From Chryseobacterium bernardetii (lineage in GTDB: Bacteria; Bacteroidota; Bacteroidia; Flavobacteriales; Weeksellaceae): a stretch of DNA of 64,000 bases. Shown here piece by piece: positions 18,241 to 26,838 of the stretch. How positions within the stretch are numbered: position 1 is the stretch's first letter; each line of letters opens with the position of its first letter. The notes below the pieces were generated by a model that saw only the letters and a program-made list of their open reading frames with translations, made no database searches and was not told the origin of the DNA. The translations under genes were made by a program, and so were the position numbers. Location: the NCBI RefSeq assembly GCF_003815975.1, contig NZ_CP033932.1, forward strand, positions 682,001-746,000, read 5' to 3'.

Positions 18241-19749
18241 ATGGAGAAAGTAAGAGTACGTTTTGCTCCAAGTCCTACAGGACCTTTACATTTGGGAGGC
18301 GTAAGAACCGCATTATATGATTACCTTTTTGCAAAAAATCAAGGGGGAGAATTTGTATTGAGAATTGAAGATACAGATACCGCAAGATATGTAGAAGGAG
18401 CTGAAGAATACATTGAAGAAGCTTTAGAATGGTGTGGAATCATCCCGGATGAAAGCCCTAAGAAAGGAGGGAAATTTGCCCCTTACAGACAGTCTGAAAG
18501 AAGAGACATTTATGACAGATATACAGAACAGATCTTAAAAACAGATTATGCCTACATCGCTTTTGATACTGCAGAGGAACTGGATGCCGTTCGTGCAGAA
18601 TATGAAGCAAGAGGTGATGTTTTCTCTTACGATAATAAAACCCGAAACCGTTTAAGAAACAGCCTTGCCCTTTCTGAAGAGGAAGTTCAGAAACTTCTGG
18701 ATGAAAAAACGCCTTATGTGGTAAGATTCAAAATGCCTGTAGACAGGGTATTGAATCTTGAAGACATCATCCGTGGAAAATCTGCTGTGAATACCAATAC
18801 TTTAGATGATAAGGTTCTGGTGAAAAATGACGGAATGCCAACTTACCACTTCGCCAACATCATTGATGATCACGAGATGGAAATTACTCACGTAATCCGT
18901 GGAGAAGAATGGTTACCATCTTTAGGATTACATACTTTACTATATGAAGCAATGGGCTGGGAGGCTCCACAGTTTGCACACCTTTCACTAATTCTGAAAC
19001 CCGAAGGCAAAGGAAAATTGAGTAAAAGAGACGGTGATAAATTCGGATTCCCGGTATTCCCGCTTGATTTCAAAGATCCAGTAACAGGTGTTGTTTCCAA
19101 AGGTTACAGAGAAAACGGATACCTTCCTGATGCCTTCATCAATATGGTAGCATTATTAGGATGGTCTCCTGCGGATGATAAAGAAATTCTTTCCCTTGAG
19201 GAGATGGCTAAAGAATTTGACCTTCATAAAGTTCACAAAGCAGGAGCAAGATTCAGCAAAGAGAAAGCAGAGTGGTTTAACCACCAATATCTTCAGATGA
19301 AATCAGATGAAGAACTTCTTGAAATGCTTAAAAGCTCTGGTCTTGACCTTTCCAATGCTTCAGATGAAAAACTATTAAAAGTAATTCCTCTGATGAAGGA
19401 AAGAGCTACTTTCCCGAAAGATATCTATGAAAACGGAAAATTCTTCTTTGAAGCTCCAACCTCTTACGATGAGAAAGCATCTAAAAAAGCATGGAATGAC
19501 GAAACATCTGCTATTTTAGGAGAATTGGCTGCAACATTTGAATCTACAGAATTTGTTGCTGAGACATTAAAGCAAACCATGCATGATTTCGCCGAAAATA
19601 AAGGCTTGGGAATGGGTAAAGTAATGATGCCGCTTCGTTTATCTTTGGTAGGAGAACTGAAAGGGCCAGACGTTCCGGACATCCTGGAAATCATTGGAAA
19701 AGAGGAAAGTATCGCCAGAATAAGCAATGCTATAAATAATTTTAAATAG
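18241..19749 (+). CDS. gltX: glutamyl-tRNA synthetase
   Basis: A 502-residue class Ic aminoacyl-tRNA synthetase. The HIGH-equivalent is [15 protein letters not shown] at the N-terminus and the KMSKS-equivalent is GKLSKRDG near residue 260. [10 protein letters not shown] and [12 protein letters not shown] are also diagnostic. It charges tRNA-Glu (possibly also tRNA-Gln if a GatCAB amidotransferase is present). The start is ATG 18241, [14 protein letters not shown]; the longer frame would run through the promoter. accA follows 49 bp later with its own -7 box. Confidence 0.96.
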   Translation: MEKVRVRFAPSPTGPLHLGGVRTALYDYLFAKNQGGEFVLRIEDTDTARYVEGAEEYIEEALEWCGIIPDESPKKGGKFAPYRQSERRDIYDRYTEQILKTDYAYIAFDTAEELDAVRAEYEARGDVFSYDNKTRNRLRNSLALSEEEVQKLLDEKTPYVVRFKMPVDRVLNLEDIIRGKSAVNTNTLDDKVLVKNDGMPTYHFANIIDDHEMEITHVIRGEEWLPSLGLHTLLYEAMGWEAPQFAHLSLILKPEGKGKLSKRDGDKFGFPVFPLDFKDPVTGVVSKGYRENGYLPDAFINMVALLGWSPADDKEILSLEEMAKEFDLHKVHKAGARFSKEKAEWFNHQYLQMKSDEELLEMLKSSGLDLSNASDEKLLKVIPLMKERATFPKDIYENGKFFFEAPTSYDEKASKKAWNDETSAILGELAATFESTEFVAETLKQTMHDFAENKGLGMGKVMMPLRLSLVGELKGPDVPDILEIIGKEESIARISNAINNFK

Positions 19750-19767
19750 AATTACCATAATTTTTCA

Positions 19768-19775
19768 TACATTTG
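19768..19775 (+). promoter_or_regulatory. accA -7 box
   Basis: TACATTTG matches TAnnTTTG, 23 bp before the ATG. Confidence 0.45.
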
Positions 19776-19798
19776 AAAGATTTAATTTACTTCAAGAA

Positions 19799-20755
19799 AT
19801 GGAATATTTAAGTTTCGAACTTCCTATCAAAGAATTGATGGATCAATACCAGACGTGTTCTTTAGTAGGAGAAGAAAGTGGTGTTGATGTAAAATTAGCA
19901 TGCAGCCAGATTGAGGATAAGATTTTAGAGAAGAAAAAAGAAATCTATGGAAATCTTACACCTTGGCAAAGAGTACAACTGTCCCGTCATCCGGATCGTC
20001 CTTATACATTGGACTATATCCATGGAATGGCAGACAAAGGCAGTTTCTTAGAACTTCATGGAGACAGAAATTTCGCTGATGATCCGGCAATGATTGGAGG
20101 ATTGATTACCCTTGATGGTCAGAGAGTGATGATCATAGGGACTCAGAAAGGAAGAACAACTAAGGAAAGACAGCACAGACGATTCGGGATGCCTAATCCT
20201 GAAGGATACAGAAAAGCTTTAAGACTGATGAAGCTTGCTGAGAAATTCAACATTCCTGTAGTAACTTTAGTAGATACACCGGGAGCTTATCCAGGATTAG
20301 AAGCTGAAGAAAGAGGACAAGGTGAAGCCATTGCAAGAAATATCTTTGAAATGGTTCAGCTTAAAACGCCGATCTTCACTTATATCATAGGAGAAGGAGC
20401 CAGTGGTGGAGCATTAGGAATAGGTGTAGGTAATAAAGTATATATGTTAGAAAATACATGGTATACTGTAATTGCACCGGAAAGCTGCTCTTCTATTTTA
20501 TGGAGAAACTGGGATCACAAGGAAGATGCTGCTAATGCATTAAACCTTACTCCGCAGGATGCATTAAGAGAAAAGTTCATTGACGGAATTATTGAGGAAC
20601 CCCTTGGAGGTGCTCATTATGATCAGGAAACCACTTATCTGAACTTGAAAAATTCTATTTTACAAAATATCAAAGCTTTCGCCAAATTTACAGGACAGGA
20701 GCTTGAAACCCAGAGACAGGATAAATTCATTGCGATGGGGCAGTTTAAAGGATAA
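19799..20755 (+). CDS. accA: acetyl-CoA carboxylase carboxyltransferase subunit alpha
   Basis: A 318-residue AccA of normal length. [21 protein letters not shown] is the family hallmark, [15 protein letters not shown] and [15 protein letters not shown] form the central crotonase-like fold, and [22 protein letters not shown] with [12 protein letters not shown] supplies the oxyanion region. With AccD it transfers the carboxyl group from biotin to acetyl-CoA. A promoter box and a downstream hairpin suggest a short transcript, possibly with readthrough from gltX. Confidence 0.96.
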   Translation: MEYLSFELPIKELMDQYQTCSLVGEESGVDVKLACSQIEDKILEKKKEIYGNLTPWQRVQLSRHPDRPYTLDYIHGMADKGSFLELHGDRNFADDPAMIGGLITLDGQRVMIIGTQKGRTTKERQHRRFGMPNPEGYRKALRLMKLAEKFNIPVVTLVDTPGAYPGLEAEERGQGEAIARNIFEMVQLKTPIFTYIIGEGASGGALGIGVGNKVYMLENTWYTVIAPESCSSILWRNWDHKEDAANALNLTPQDALREKFIDGIIEEPLGGAHYDQETTYLNLKNSILQNIKAFAKFTGQELETQRQDKFIAMGQFKG

Positions 20756-20760
20756 AAAAT

Positions 20761-20794
20761 AAAAAAGGTTAAGAAAATTTCTTAACCTTTTTTT
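20761..20794 (+). terminator. accA terminator
   Basis: GGTTAAGAAA / TTTCTTAACC (20767-20776 with 20778-20787), flanked by A and T tracts, so it can work in both directions. Confidence 0.8.
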
Positions 20795-20850
20795 ACTTTA
20801 GTCCCGTACTGAAACTAATCGACTTATTTCAGGACAGGACACTTTTAAAA

Positions 20851-20943
20851 ATTAAAGCGGAATATATAGCCCCGCTTTAATCTGAAATCATTTAAAATAC
20901 ATTGATGCGATTTTTAGAACCCCTTCAGAATTTCTGAGGGGGG
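20851..20943. terminator. two further hairpins in the accA / YD-lipoprotein gap
   Basis: ATTAAAGCGG / CCGCTTTAAT (20851-20860 with 20872-20881) is a perfect 10-bp stem. CCCCTTCAGA with TCTGAGGGGG (from 20920) is a G-C-rich stem directly after the minus-strand gene, which it probably terminates. Confidence 0.55.
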
Positions 20944-20950
20944 AATTTTA

Positions 20951-22096
20951 TTAGTAATACTCGATTTTTCTGACCCATTTATATAAATCTTTTCCATCTA
21001 CATTTTTAATAATTTCTGTCCAGTTTTTTTGCTTATCAAACTTATATTTGAAAATAACTACCGTTGGTTCTGTTTTTTTATCACTCTCATCTAGATAAAA
21101 TATTTTAGCTATATAGTTATCTTTATATTCAAATCGGATATCATACCAAATAGTATTATTGTAGTGTGTCGTTCTTCTTTCTAATTTTTGATCTTTGGTA
21201 TAAGCATAAGTGGTAGACATAGTTTTTTCATAATTACCATCTTTTTCTTCGGTGATTATTTTACCGTTTCCAAGTATAGTATAATAATGATACTTCCCAT
21301 CTTTAATTTCAGTTCTCTGTATTAGATTTCCGGATTTATCATATTCATATTTCATATGCTTGTTTAAAAATATTTTTTTGTTATCATAATCAAGTTTATG
21401 GTCGAAAGATTTTGATTCAATTACCCTATATTGATTATCATAAATTTTTACACAATTTAGTTTCTTATGATAAATGGAATCTTTAACCTCAGTATAAGAA
21501 CGCTCACCTACCTTTTTCCAAATTTCATTTGTAATTGCAAAAATGCTGTCAGTTTTTGTTAGAGTATCAAATTTAGTTACATACAGAGGCCTGAAACTTT
21601 CACGATTGCTTATATATTTTTCCATAGGCTCATCCTTAATTTTGTAGTAAGTTTCTTTAAAGTTTGGAGTTTTATTGTTTCCATTATAAAAATAATGAGA
21701 AGATGATTCTGAGTATTTGCTTTTCCTTTTTTCCTCAATTAATCTATTCAGACTATCAAATGTATAATCATAATCATCAACAATTTCTCCTGATTTGTAA
21801 TACCATGTTTCTTTAGTTATATTCCGATTTTTATCATAGTAAGTTTCATTATTTATATATCGGCAGAAATCTGTTTCAAACCATGTCTCTCGCATTCTGC
21901 TTCTTAGGTTTTTTGGAGTCATGATTACAGCATGACCATATTCATCATCACCCTTCATAAAGATAAATGGACCAGAATTATTTAGAAAAACTACGTATTC
22001 TTTTACGAATTTTGGTTTCCCTAAAATTGAATCTTTTATAACTTGAGAGTTAAAACAAGCGGATAAAAAAATTAAGATAAATAGTATTTGTTTCAT
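20951..22096 (-). CDS. lipoprotein with YD-like repeats, unknown function
   Basis: A 381-residue protein with a lipoprotein signal (MKQILFILIFLSAC, Cys 14). The mature part is rich in Tyr, Lys and Asp and holds degenerate repeats of the YD/MORN-like kind, such as YEYDKSGNLIQRTEIKDGK and FDSLNRLIEEK, which probably form a beta-strand array. It is likely an outer-membrane or surface lipoprotein. It is preceded by the same 37-bp hairpin cassette that separates the three paralogs upstream, so it belongs to the same accessory unit. No function can be assigned. Confidence 0.7.
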   Translation of the reverse strand: MKQILFILIFLSACFNSQVIKDSILGKPKFVKEYVVFLNNSGPFIFMKGDDEYGHAVIMTPKNLRSRMRETWFETDFCRYINNETYYDKNRNITKETWYYKSGEIVDDYDYTFDSLNRLIEEKRKSKYSESSSHYFYNGNNKTPNFKETYYKIKDEPMEKYISNRESFRPLYVTKFDTLTKTDSIFAITNEIWKKVGERSYTEVKDSIYHKKLNCVKIYDNQYRVIESKSFDHKLDYDNKKIFLNKHMKYEYDKSGNLIQRTEIKDGKYHYYTILGNGKIITEEKDGNYEKTMSTTYAYTKDQKLERRTTHYNNTIWYDIRFEYKDNYIAKIFYLDESDKKTEPTVVIFKYKFDKQKNWTEIIKNVDGKDLYKWVRKIEYY

Positions 22097-22133
22097 ATTT
22101 CATCATTTGAAAAAGCCTCCGAAGAGGCTCTAT
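22097..22133 (-). repeat. 37-bp intergenic cassette, copy 1 (terminator hairpin)
   Basis: Identical to 22707-22743 and 23332-23368. On the minus strand it holds AGCCTC-TTCG-GAGGCT followed by TTTTT, an intrinsic terminator shape placed between stop and next start. Confidence 0.85.
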
Positions 22134-22706
22134 TTATTGTTTTGTAAAAATCAAATCCTTTGTTTCAGGAAGGTAAATATTAATATCTGTTCCTGGAGGG
22201 CACTTGCTGCTGTCAAGAACAATATCATTGGGTTTATATTGCCATGACAATTGTGTGGAATTTATTTTTTTTAATATAATTTTTCCCCAACCGACACCAC
22301 AATTAGTTCCGCTATAACTCATTATAACAGAATTTTGATTGGGTCTTGTGCCAATACTATACAATTCAATGTTGGGAATAGTATTATTTTTTGTGTCCTG
22401 TACAATTGTACCAATTGAATTTTTAACAATGTATTTTATTACTAAAGCATCTCTATAAAAATTCTTTTGTAATCTTTTTGTCGGTTTATCTTCTTCTTTA
22501 GTTATATATAAGGTAATTTCTTTTCCCTGAAAATTAGCTCTATAAATTCCTATATATGGAGTGAGCTCATTATTAGTATCTTTTACATGGGCATTGTGAG
22601 GAATATCTGCCATACTAATATTCAACGGTAACGTTTGCGCTTTACAAGACAAAAAGCTTATAAAAAGGCTAAAAATTATTGTTGTTTTGATATTTATTGT
22701 TTTCAT
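22134..22706 (-). CDS. small lipoprotein, DUF6705-like, paralog 1 of 3
   Basis: 190 residues with a lipoprotein signal ending FLSCKAQ. The signal region is almost the same in all three paralogs, and the last ~40 residues (from INSTQLSWQYKP to LIFTKQ) are nearly identical. The middle (about residues 25-145) has diverged: this copy has YIGIYRANFQGKEITLYI and lacks the FDLG/FDLK segment of the others. I associate it with DUF6705, a family of Chryseobacterium-type bacteria, from memory. Probably anchored in the periplasm or outer membrane. Function unknown. Pairing with the upstream lipoprotein suggests a partner or immunity role, which is inference only. Confidence 0.7.
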   Translation of the reverse strand: MKTINIKTTIIFSLFISFLSCKAQTLPLNISMADIPHNAHVKDTNNELTPYIGIYRANFQGKEITLYITKEEDKPTKRLQKNFYRDALVIKYIVKNSIGTIVQDTKNNTIPNIELYSIGTRPNQNSVIMSYSGTNCGVGWGKIILKKINSTQLSWQYKPNDIVLDSSKCPPGTDINIYLPETKDLIFTKQ

Positions 22707-22743
22707 ATTTCATCATTTGAAAAAGCCTCCGAAGAGGCTCTAT
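22707..22743 (-). repeat. 37-bp intergenic cassette, copy 2
   Basis: Exact copy of 22097-22133, lying between paralogs 2 and 1. Confidence 0.85.
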
Positions 22744-23331
22744 TTATTGTTTTGTAAAAATCAAATCTTTTGTTTCAGGAAGGTAAATATTAATATCTGT
22801 TCCTGGTGAGCACTTGCTATCATCAAGAATAATATCATTAGGTTTATATTCCCATGAAAGATGTGTTGAATTTATCTTTTTTAGAATTATTTTTCCCCAT
22901 CCAACATTGCAATTTGTTCCTCTATAATTAAATATGGCTTTATTTCCGCTATCGGCAACCCATTGACTGTAAATCGTATGAGTATATTGATTTGTTTGAA
23001 AATTCATATTCTGAGTATCTTGCAAAATATTTCCTGTAGAATTTTTAACAATGTATTTTATAGATAAGACATCTCTGTATATTTTTTTATCTCCTAAGTC
23101 GAAATATTTATCATTTTCTTTAGTGATGTATAATATAATTTGCTTTCCATTGTAAGATGATGTGTATTGCCCAATATAGGCTTGTAATTCATTATTTGTA
23201 TCTTTTAAATATGATAGATTAGGTACATTATCTACAGCAGTGCGAAGTGGAAATGTCTGTTGGGCCTTACAAGATAAAAAGCTTATAAAAACACTAAAAA
23301 GTATTGTTGTTTTGATATTTATTGTTTTCAT
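22744..23331 (-). CDS. small lipoprotein, DUF6705-like, paralog 2 of 3
   Basis: 195 residues. It has the same lipoprotein signal (Cys in FLSCKAQ) and C-terminal block (SWEYKPNDIILDDSK...LIFTKQ) as its neighbours, with a few changes. The central part (YIGQYTSSYNGKQIILYITKEN, then YIVKNSTGNILQDTQNM) aligns with paralog 3 more closely than with paralog 1. The conserved NCxVGWGKIILKKINST is shared by all. It is flanked on both sides by identical 37-bp hairpin cassettes, which points to recent tandem duplication. The function is not known. Confidence 0.7.
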   Translation of the reverse strand: MKTINIKTTILFSVFISFLSCKAQQTFPLRTAVDNVPNLSYLKDTNNELQAYIGQYTSSYNGKQIILYITKENDKYFDLGDKKIYRDVLSIKYIVKNSTGNILQDTQNMNFQTNQYTHTIYSQWVADSGNKAIFNYRGTNCNVGWGKIILKKINSTHLSWEYKPNDIILDDSKCSPGTDINIYLPETKDLIFTKQ

Positions 23332-23368
23332 ATTTCATCATTTGAAAAAGCCTCCGAAGAGGCTCTAT
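23332..23368 (-). repeat. 37-bp intergenic cassette, copy 3
   Basis: Exact copy of 22097-22133, lying between paralogs 3 and 2. Confidence 0.85.
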
Positions 23369-23953
23369 TTATTGTTTTGTAAAAATCAAATCCTTTGTTT
23401 CAGGAAGGTAAATATTAATATCTGTTCCTGGAGGGCACTTGCTGCTGTCAAGAACAATATCATTGGGTTTATATTGCCATGATAATTGTGTGGAATTTAT
23501 TTTTTTTAAATAAATATCACCCCATCCAACTCCACAATTAGTACCACCATAATAAAAAATTACTGCATTTTGTGAAGGTCTAGTCTTAGTGCTATATATA
23601 GTAAAACGAAGTTGATTTGCTGGTAAATTCATATTCTGCGTATCTTGAAGAACTACTCCAGAAGAATTTTTCACAATATAGTTTATTGATAAAACATCCT
23701 GATAATACTTTTTTACTTTTAAATCAAAGAATTTATGATTTTGTAAACTAATAAATAAAGTAATTTCATTACCACCAAAATTTGCTTTATAAGTTCCAAC
23801 ATAGGGTGGAAGCTCATTATTTAAGTCTTTTAAATATGAATTATCGGATAACTTCATGTAAGAAGAGTTTAGTGGATATTCTTGCGCTTTACAAGACAAA
23901 AAGCTTATAAAAAGGCTAAAAATTATTGTTGTTTTGATATTTATTGTTTTCAT
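23369..23953 (-). CDS. small lipoprotein, DUF6705-like, paralog 3 of 3
   Basis: 194 residues, the paralog closest to the upstream JAMM-like lipoprotein gene; the 19-bp gap has no terminator, so the two are probably co-transcribed. Its N-terminal signal is identical to paralog 1 and so is its last ~40-residue block, while the centre (YVGTYKANFGGNEITLFIS, then LQDTQNMNLPANQLRFTIY) is its own. A mosaic of identical ends and diverged centre suggests gene conversion at the ends or selection for a variable core. Function unknown. Confidence 0.7.
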   Translation of the reverse strand: MKTINIKTTIIFSLFISFLSCKAQEYPLNSSYMKLSDNSYLKDLNNELPPYVGTYKANFGGNEITLFISLQNHKFFDLKVKKYYQDVLSINYIVKNSSGVVLQDTQNMNLPANQLRFTIYSTKTRPSQNAVIFYYGGTNCGVGWGDIYLKKINSTQLSWQYKPNDIVLDSSKCPPGTDINIYLPETKDLIFTKQ

Positions 23954-23972
23954 ATTTTATTATTTGATTTTA

Positions 23973-25354
23973 TTACGGACAATTTGTTGAAGTTGGTTGA
24001 TTTTTGTTATCTAGGCTAATATTTTTTACAAAATCTTTTACAGAATCACTACTTTCAATTCTTTGGAGATTGACTTTTCCTGCTAATCCCATATTTTTTA
24101 ATGTTTCAAAAAAAAGTTTTTCCACGCCTAAATTATTTATTGAACCGTCACCATTCATATAAGTCATTCCATTTTGTGATTCATCGGTTAAATCACTTTC
24201 TGTATCTTTATAAATTTTCACATACGCATCTAAATCGGTTTGTGAAAAAGTTTTTAAAGCATCATTATAACTTCCGTTAAACCAAGCTACATAATGCATG
24301 CCGTTGGGAGCAACCATTCCCACAAAAGCTTTCGTAGGGTCTCCATAATTCCCCTGTGCTCTTGCAAAACCTAATAACTGATCTACATCTGGCGGTGATA
24401 ACATTGGTATTCCTGTTGGAGTGTGATTGTGATATCCGCCTGCATAACCTGTTTTATCTCCAAAGTTTACAGAATGATCTCCACCTGGGATCTCATTGGA
24501 TGGAGTTCCGTCTGCTTTAATTTTATAGCCATTTTCTCCTCCTTGTGTAGATTTTGCTTTTAGGGCATCTATAGCAGGTTTTGTTTTAGCATCATTTACA
24601 AGACTTTTTGTTTTATCACAAGGATTTTGTGATGTTTCGGGATTATCAGGATTACTCCCTCCATCACAGTTTCCATATACCCCACAACCTCCACCAATTA
24701 CTCCCGGATCCCCTCCACCAGGGTTGGCTCCTGGAAGATAAAGATTGGGGGCTCCTTTTGGCCCACCAGGCTTGGGAACTGTAATCACAACTTCTCCGGT
24801 ATCACATGGCTCTTCTCCTGTATGTCCGCAGTTACCACCTCTACCCATTGCTTGCTCTGTAAGCATCTTTTTATTATAGGCCAGGCGAAACAGATTAATG
24901 ATATCCTTGTAATAAGCATCTTGAGAATCCATTCTCCAGAATTCTAATTCGGTTTCCTGGTTTTTAAGAATACCAACTTCTATTCCAATGATTTCTTTTC
25001 CTTTCGCTACCGGATAAAGTATCCAACGCTCATGATCATTTTTCATCATCAATTCCTGGGAGCGGATGCCCAGCTCCACATATTCTTCAGAAATAGTTTT
25101 TCCAAGAGGCCTGCTTTTCAGAAGTGTTCTTTTTGTATAGGCGGTAGCATGTATACTGTCGTATTTTTCAAGAAGGATTTTGTACCCCGGGAATAATTTA
25201 CAGGTTCTCCGTTCCGGGAAGTGAAAACCTGGAACCTGTTCACGGTTTGCATAGGGCTGGAGGCCACTTCGTCCTCTGTTCTACAGGAAAGTAATGAAAA
25301 GGCAATGGTTCCCAAAATGGCAACCCTAAACACTAAATTTTTCTTCATAAGCAT
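23973..25354 (-). pseudogene. frameshifted lipoprotein with JAMM-like C-terminal motif
   Basis: Two reading frames make one protein of about 460 residues. The first (25354 to about 25187) gives a lipoprotein signal (IAFSLLSC) and then runs to a stop at 25118. The other continues from GYKILLEKYDSIH through the segment before residue 1 of the downstream frame, with no start of its own. One extra G in the four-base run at 25185-25188 restores a single frame, so a base is missing by mutation or sequencing error. After a Gly/Pro/Cys-rich linker the C-terminal domain holds YHNHTPTGIPMLSPPDVDQL. This resembles the JAMM metalloprotease signature (HxH, then SxxD) but with one extra residue in the spacing. 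It probably faces the periplasm or surface; it could be an effector of the following lipoproteins. Confidence 0.7.
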
Positions 25355-25389
25355 TTGTATCTTTATTCATTAAATATAAATAATTTTTC

Positions 25390-25397
25390 CAAAACTA
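25390..25397 (-). promoter_or_regulatory. -7 box of the frameshifted lipoprotein
   Basis: The minus strand reads TAGTTTTG (TAnnTTTG), about 36 bp before the ATG. It is divergent from the XRE promoter. Confidence 0.45.
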
Positions 25398-25457
25398 ATG
25401 AATTATCTTATACCTCCATGCCCTATTTCTGATGCACCTTATATTTAAAAAATAAAT

Positions 25458-25465
25458 TATATTTG
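25458..25465 (+). promoter_or_regulatory. -7 box of the XRE regulator
   Basis: TATATTTG matches TAnnTTTG, 21 bp before the GTG start. A TTG start at 25463 would sit inside this box and is rejected. Confidence 0.5.
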
Positions 25466-25486
25466 TTCTATTCAAATATAGAAGCC

Positions 25487-25870
25487 GTGAATACAACCAT
25501 TGGAAAAAGAATAAGAAAGTATAGAGAAGAGAAAAGCTTATCACAGGAAGAACTGGCTGAAAAACTGCATATTTCCCGTTCAACATATCAAAGGATAGAA
25601 AATGGGGAGACTAATTCCTGGATCAATCATATCGAAAATATCTGTACTACATTGGATGTAAGTATGGAGGATATCTTAAAACCAGAAGAAGGATATACAC
25701 AGATAAATAGTAATAACACTGAACAAACTAATGATAATGGAGGCGGTGTGATCCAAAATCAAACTAACAATTATAATACTTCGGAAAAATTAATTGAACA
25801 ATACGAAGAGCGTATCAAAGAATTGAAACAACAGGTAGAATTCTGGAAAAGCAAAGCGGAAAGTAAATAA
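25487..25870 (+). CDS. XRE-family HTH regulator with C-terminal coiled coil
   Basis: 127 residues from a GTG start. Residues about 4-60 are a Cro/C1-type HTH (TIGKRIRKYREEKSLSQEEL, then LHISRSTYQRIENGE as recognition region). A linker rich in Asn, Gln and Gly follows, then a coiled coil at about 100-125 (EQYEERIKELKQQVEFWKSK). It probably dimerises through the coil. Divergent transcription from the lipoprotein cluster makes that cluster a plausible target. The motif arrangement is common in Chryseobacterium small regulators. Confidence 0.88.
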   Translation: MNTTIGKRIRKYREEKSLSQEELAEKLHISRSTYQRIENGETNSWINHIENICTTLDVSMEDILKPEEGYTQINSNNTEQTNDNGGGVIQNQTNNYNTSEKLIEQYEERIKELKQQVEFWKSKAESK

Positions 25871-25875
25871 ATAAT

Positions 25876-25909
25876 AAAAAGACTGCCTCATTTTTGAGGC
25901 AGTCTTTTT
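25876..25909. terminator. bidirectional terminator between XRE gene and DUF6759-like gene
   Basis: A 15-bp perfect stem beginning AAAAAGACTGCCTCA with a TTTT loop and T/A tracts on both sides. It serves the two converging genes. Confidence 0.9.
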
Positions 25910-25930
25910 TTACTTTAGTTTTCTTCTTCA

Positions 25931-26695
25931 TTAATCAGCAACATTAAGAGCAATCTCAACATCCTGAGTAATTTTCTTCAGTGAAGAATATTTGGCATCA
26001 CACACCATGGTAGTCAACACATATTCTCCTTTATCTATTAAAATAAAGTTTTCTCCTTTGGCAGGAACACTTAAATTATAATACTTTTTACCGCTTATTT
26101 TTACGATCAGATTACAGCTTGACCTGTTTTTAATGTTGATATACGCTTCATTCTTATTAATATCATTATTAAAAAGGTGTGTAAGCATGGCTGCCGTTTT
26201 TTTATTGGCTTCACTTGGCTCAGATTTAACCGAAGACCCGGCACTTTTTACAGCTCCTGTTGAAGCATAGTGTGCCAGCCTTTCTTCTTTTAATGCGTTG
26301 ATAGCATTATTTACTTTATCTGTATTCTTGGCATTATTTGATGTGGATACTTTATTGGCTGCAATTACTTTACCACTGTTCAGCTCATTATTCTTAACGA
26401 TGTTTTCAATTTTTTCTTTGCTGATGGGCTTTATAGTAGGCTTCGCCTCGGGTGAATTATCTGCCATAATAATTTCCATCAGCCTTTTTTTAAAGAAGTC
26501 TGTTCGCGCATGCCCGGGATTTTGCTTAATGAAACCAGCGATCACTCTTGTCTCTTTTGAGGTCTCTGCTTCCTGCTCCGTGTAAATAATCACGGTTTCT
26601 TTTTCCACAACAGCCTTAGATTTTGTTTTTTTCTTTTTCTGAGAAAAACCAAGAGCAAAAATGCATACAAAAAGGAGAAGGAAGATTTTTTTCAT
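25931..26695 (-). CDS. exported DUF6759-like protein, paralog A
   Basis: 254 residues with a signal peptide (MKKIFLLLFVCIFALGFSQ). A basic KKKKTKSK stretch follows, then a Ser/Asn/Lys-rich linker. The C-terminal ~90 residues are shared with three other genes in the window: AMLTHLFNNDINKNEAYINI, CNLIVKISGKKYYNLSVPAK, GENFILIDKGEYVLTTMVCD. I assign it to DUF6759 from memory of Chryseobacterium annotation. The paired cysteines (SSCN and VCDAKY) are conserved in all paralogs and may form a disulphide. Function unknown. Confidence 0.7.
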   Translation of the reverse strand: MKKIFLLLFVCIFALGFSQKKKKTKSKAVVEKETVIIYTEQEAETSKETRVIAGFIKQNPGHARTDFFKKRLMEIIMADNSPEAKPTIKPISKEKIENIVKNNELNSGKVIAANKVSTSNNAKNTDKVNNAINALKEERLAHYASTGAVKSAGSSVKSEPSEANKKTAAMLTHLFNNDINKNEAYINIKNRSSCNLIVKISGKKYYNLSVPAKGENFILIDKGEYVLTTMVCDAKYSSLKKITQDVEIALNVAD

Positions 26696-26770
26696 TAATC
26701 GGATCTTTAAAATAATACTAAATATATTAATAACGTGAAAAGTCGTTTTTTAGTTTATCATTAAAATCAT

Positions 26771-26778
26771 TATCTTTG
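26771..26778 (+). promoter_or_regulatory. tsf -7 box
   Basis: TATCTTTG matches TAnnTTTG; the leader to the ATG is about 55 nt. Confidence 0.55.
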
Positions 26779-26838
26779 CACTGCTTTAAAATTAAGCTAA
26801 AAATTAATACTAATCTTAAATAAAAAATAATAGATATT

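Noticed and set aside
22097..23368. CRISPR array from the three identical 37-bp repeats
   Set aside because: The repeats are about 600 bp apart, with complete genes between them, and carry a terminator hairpin.
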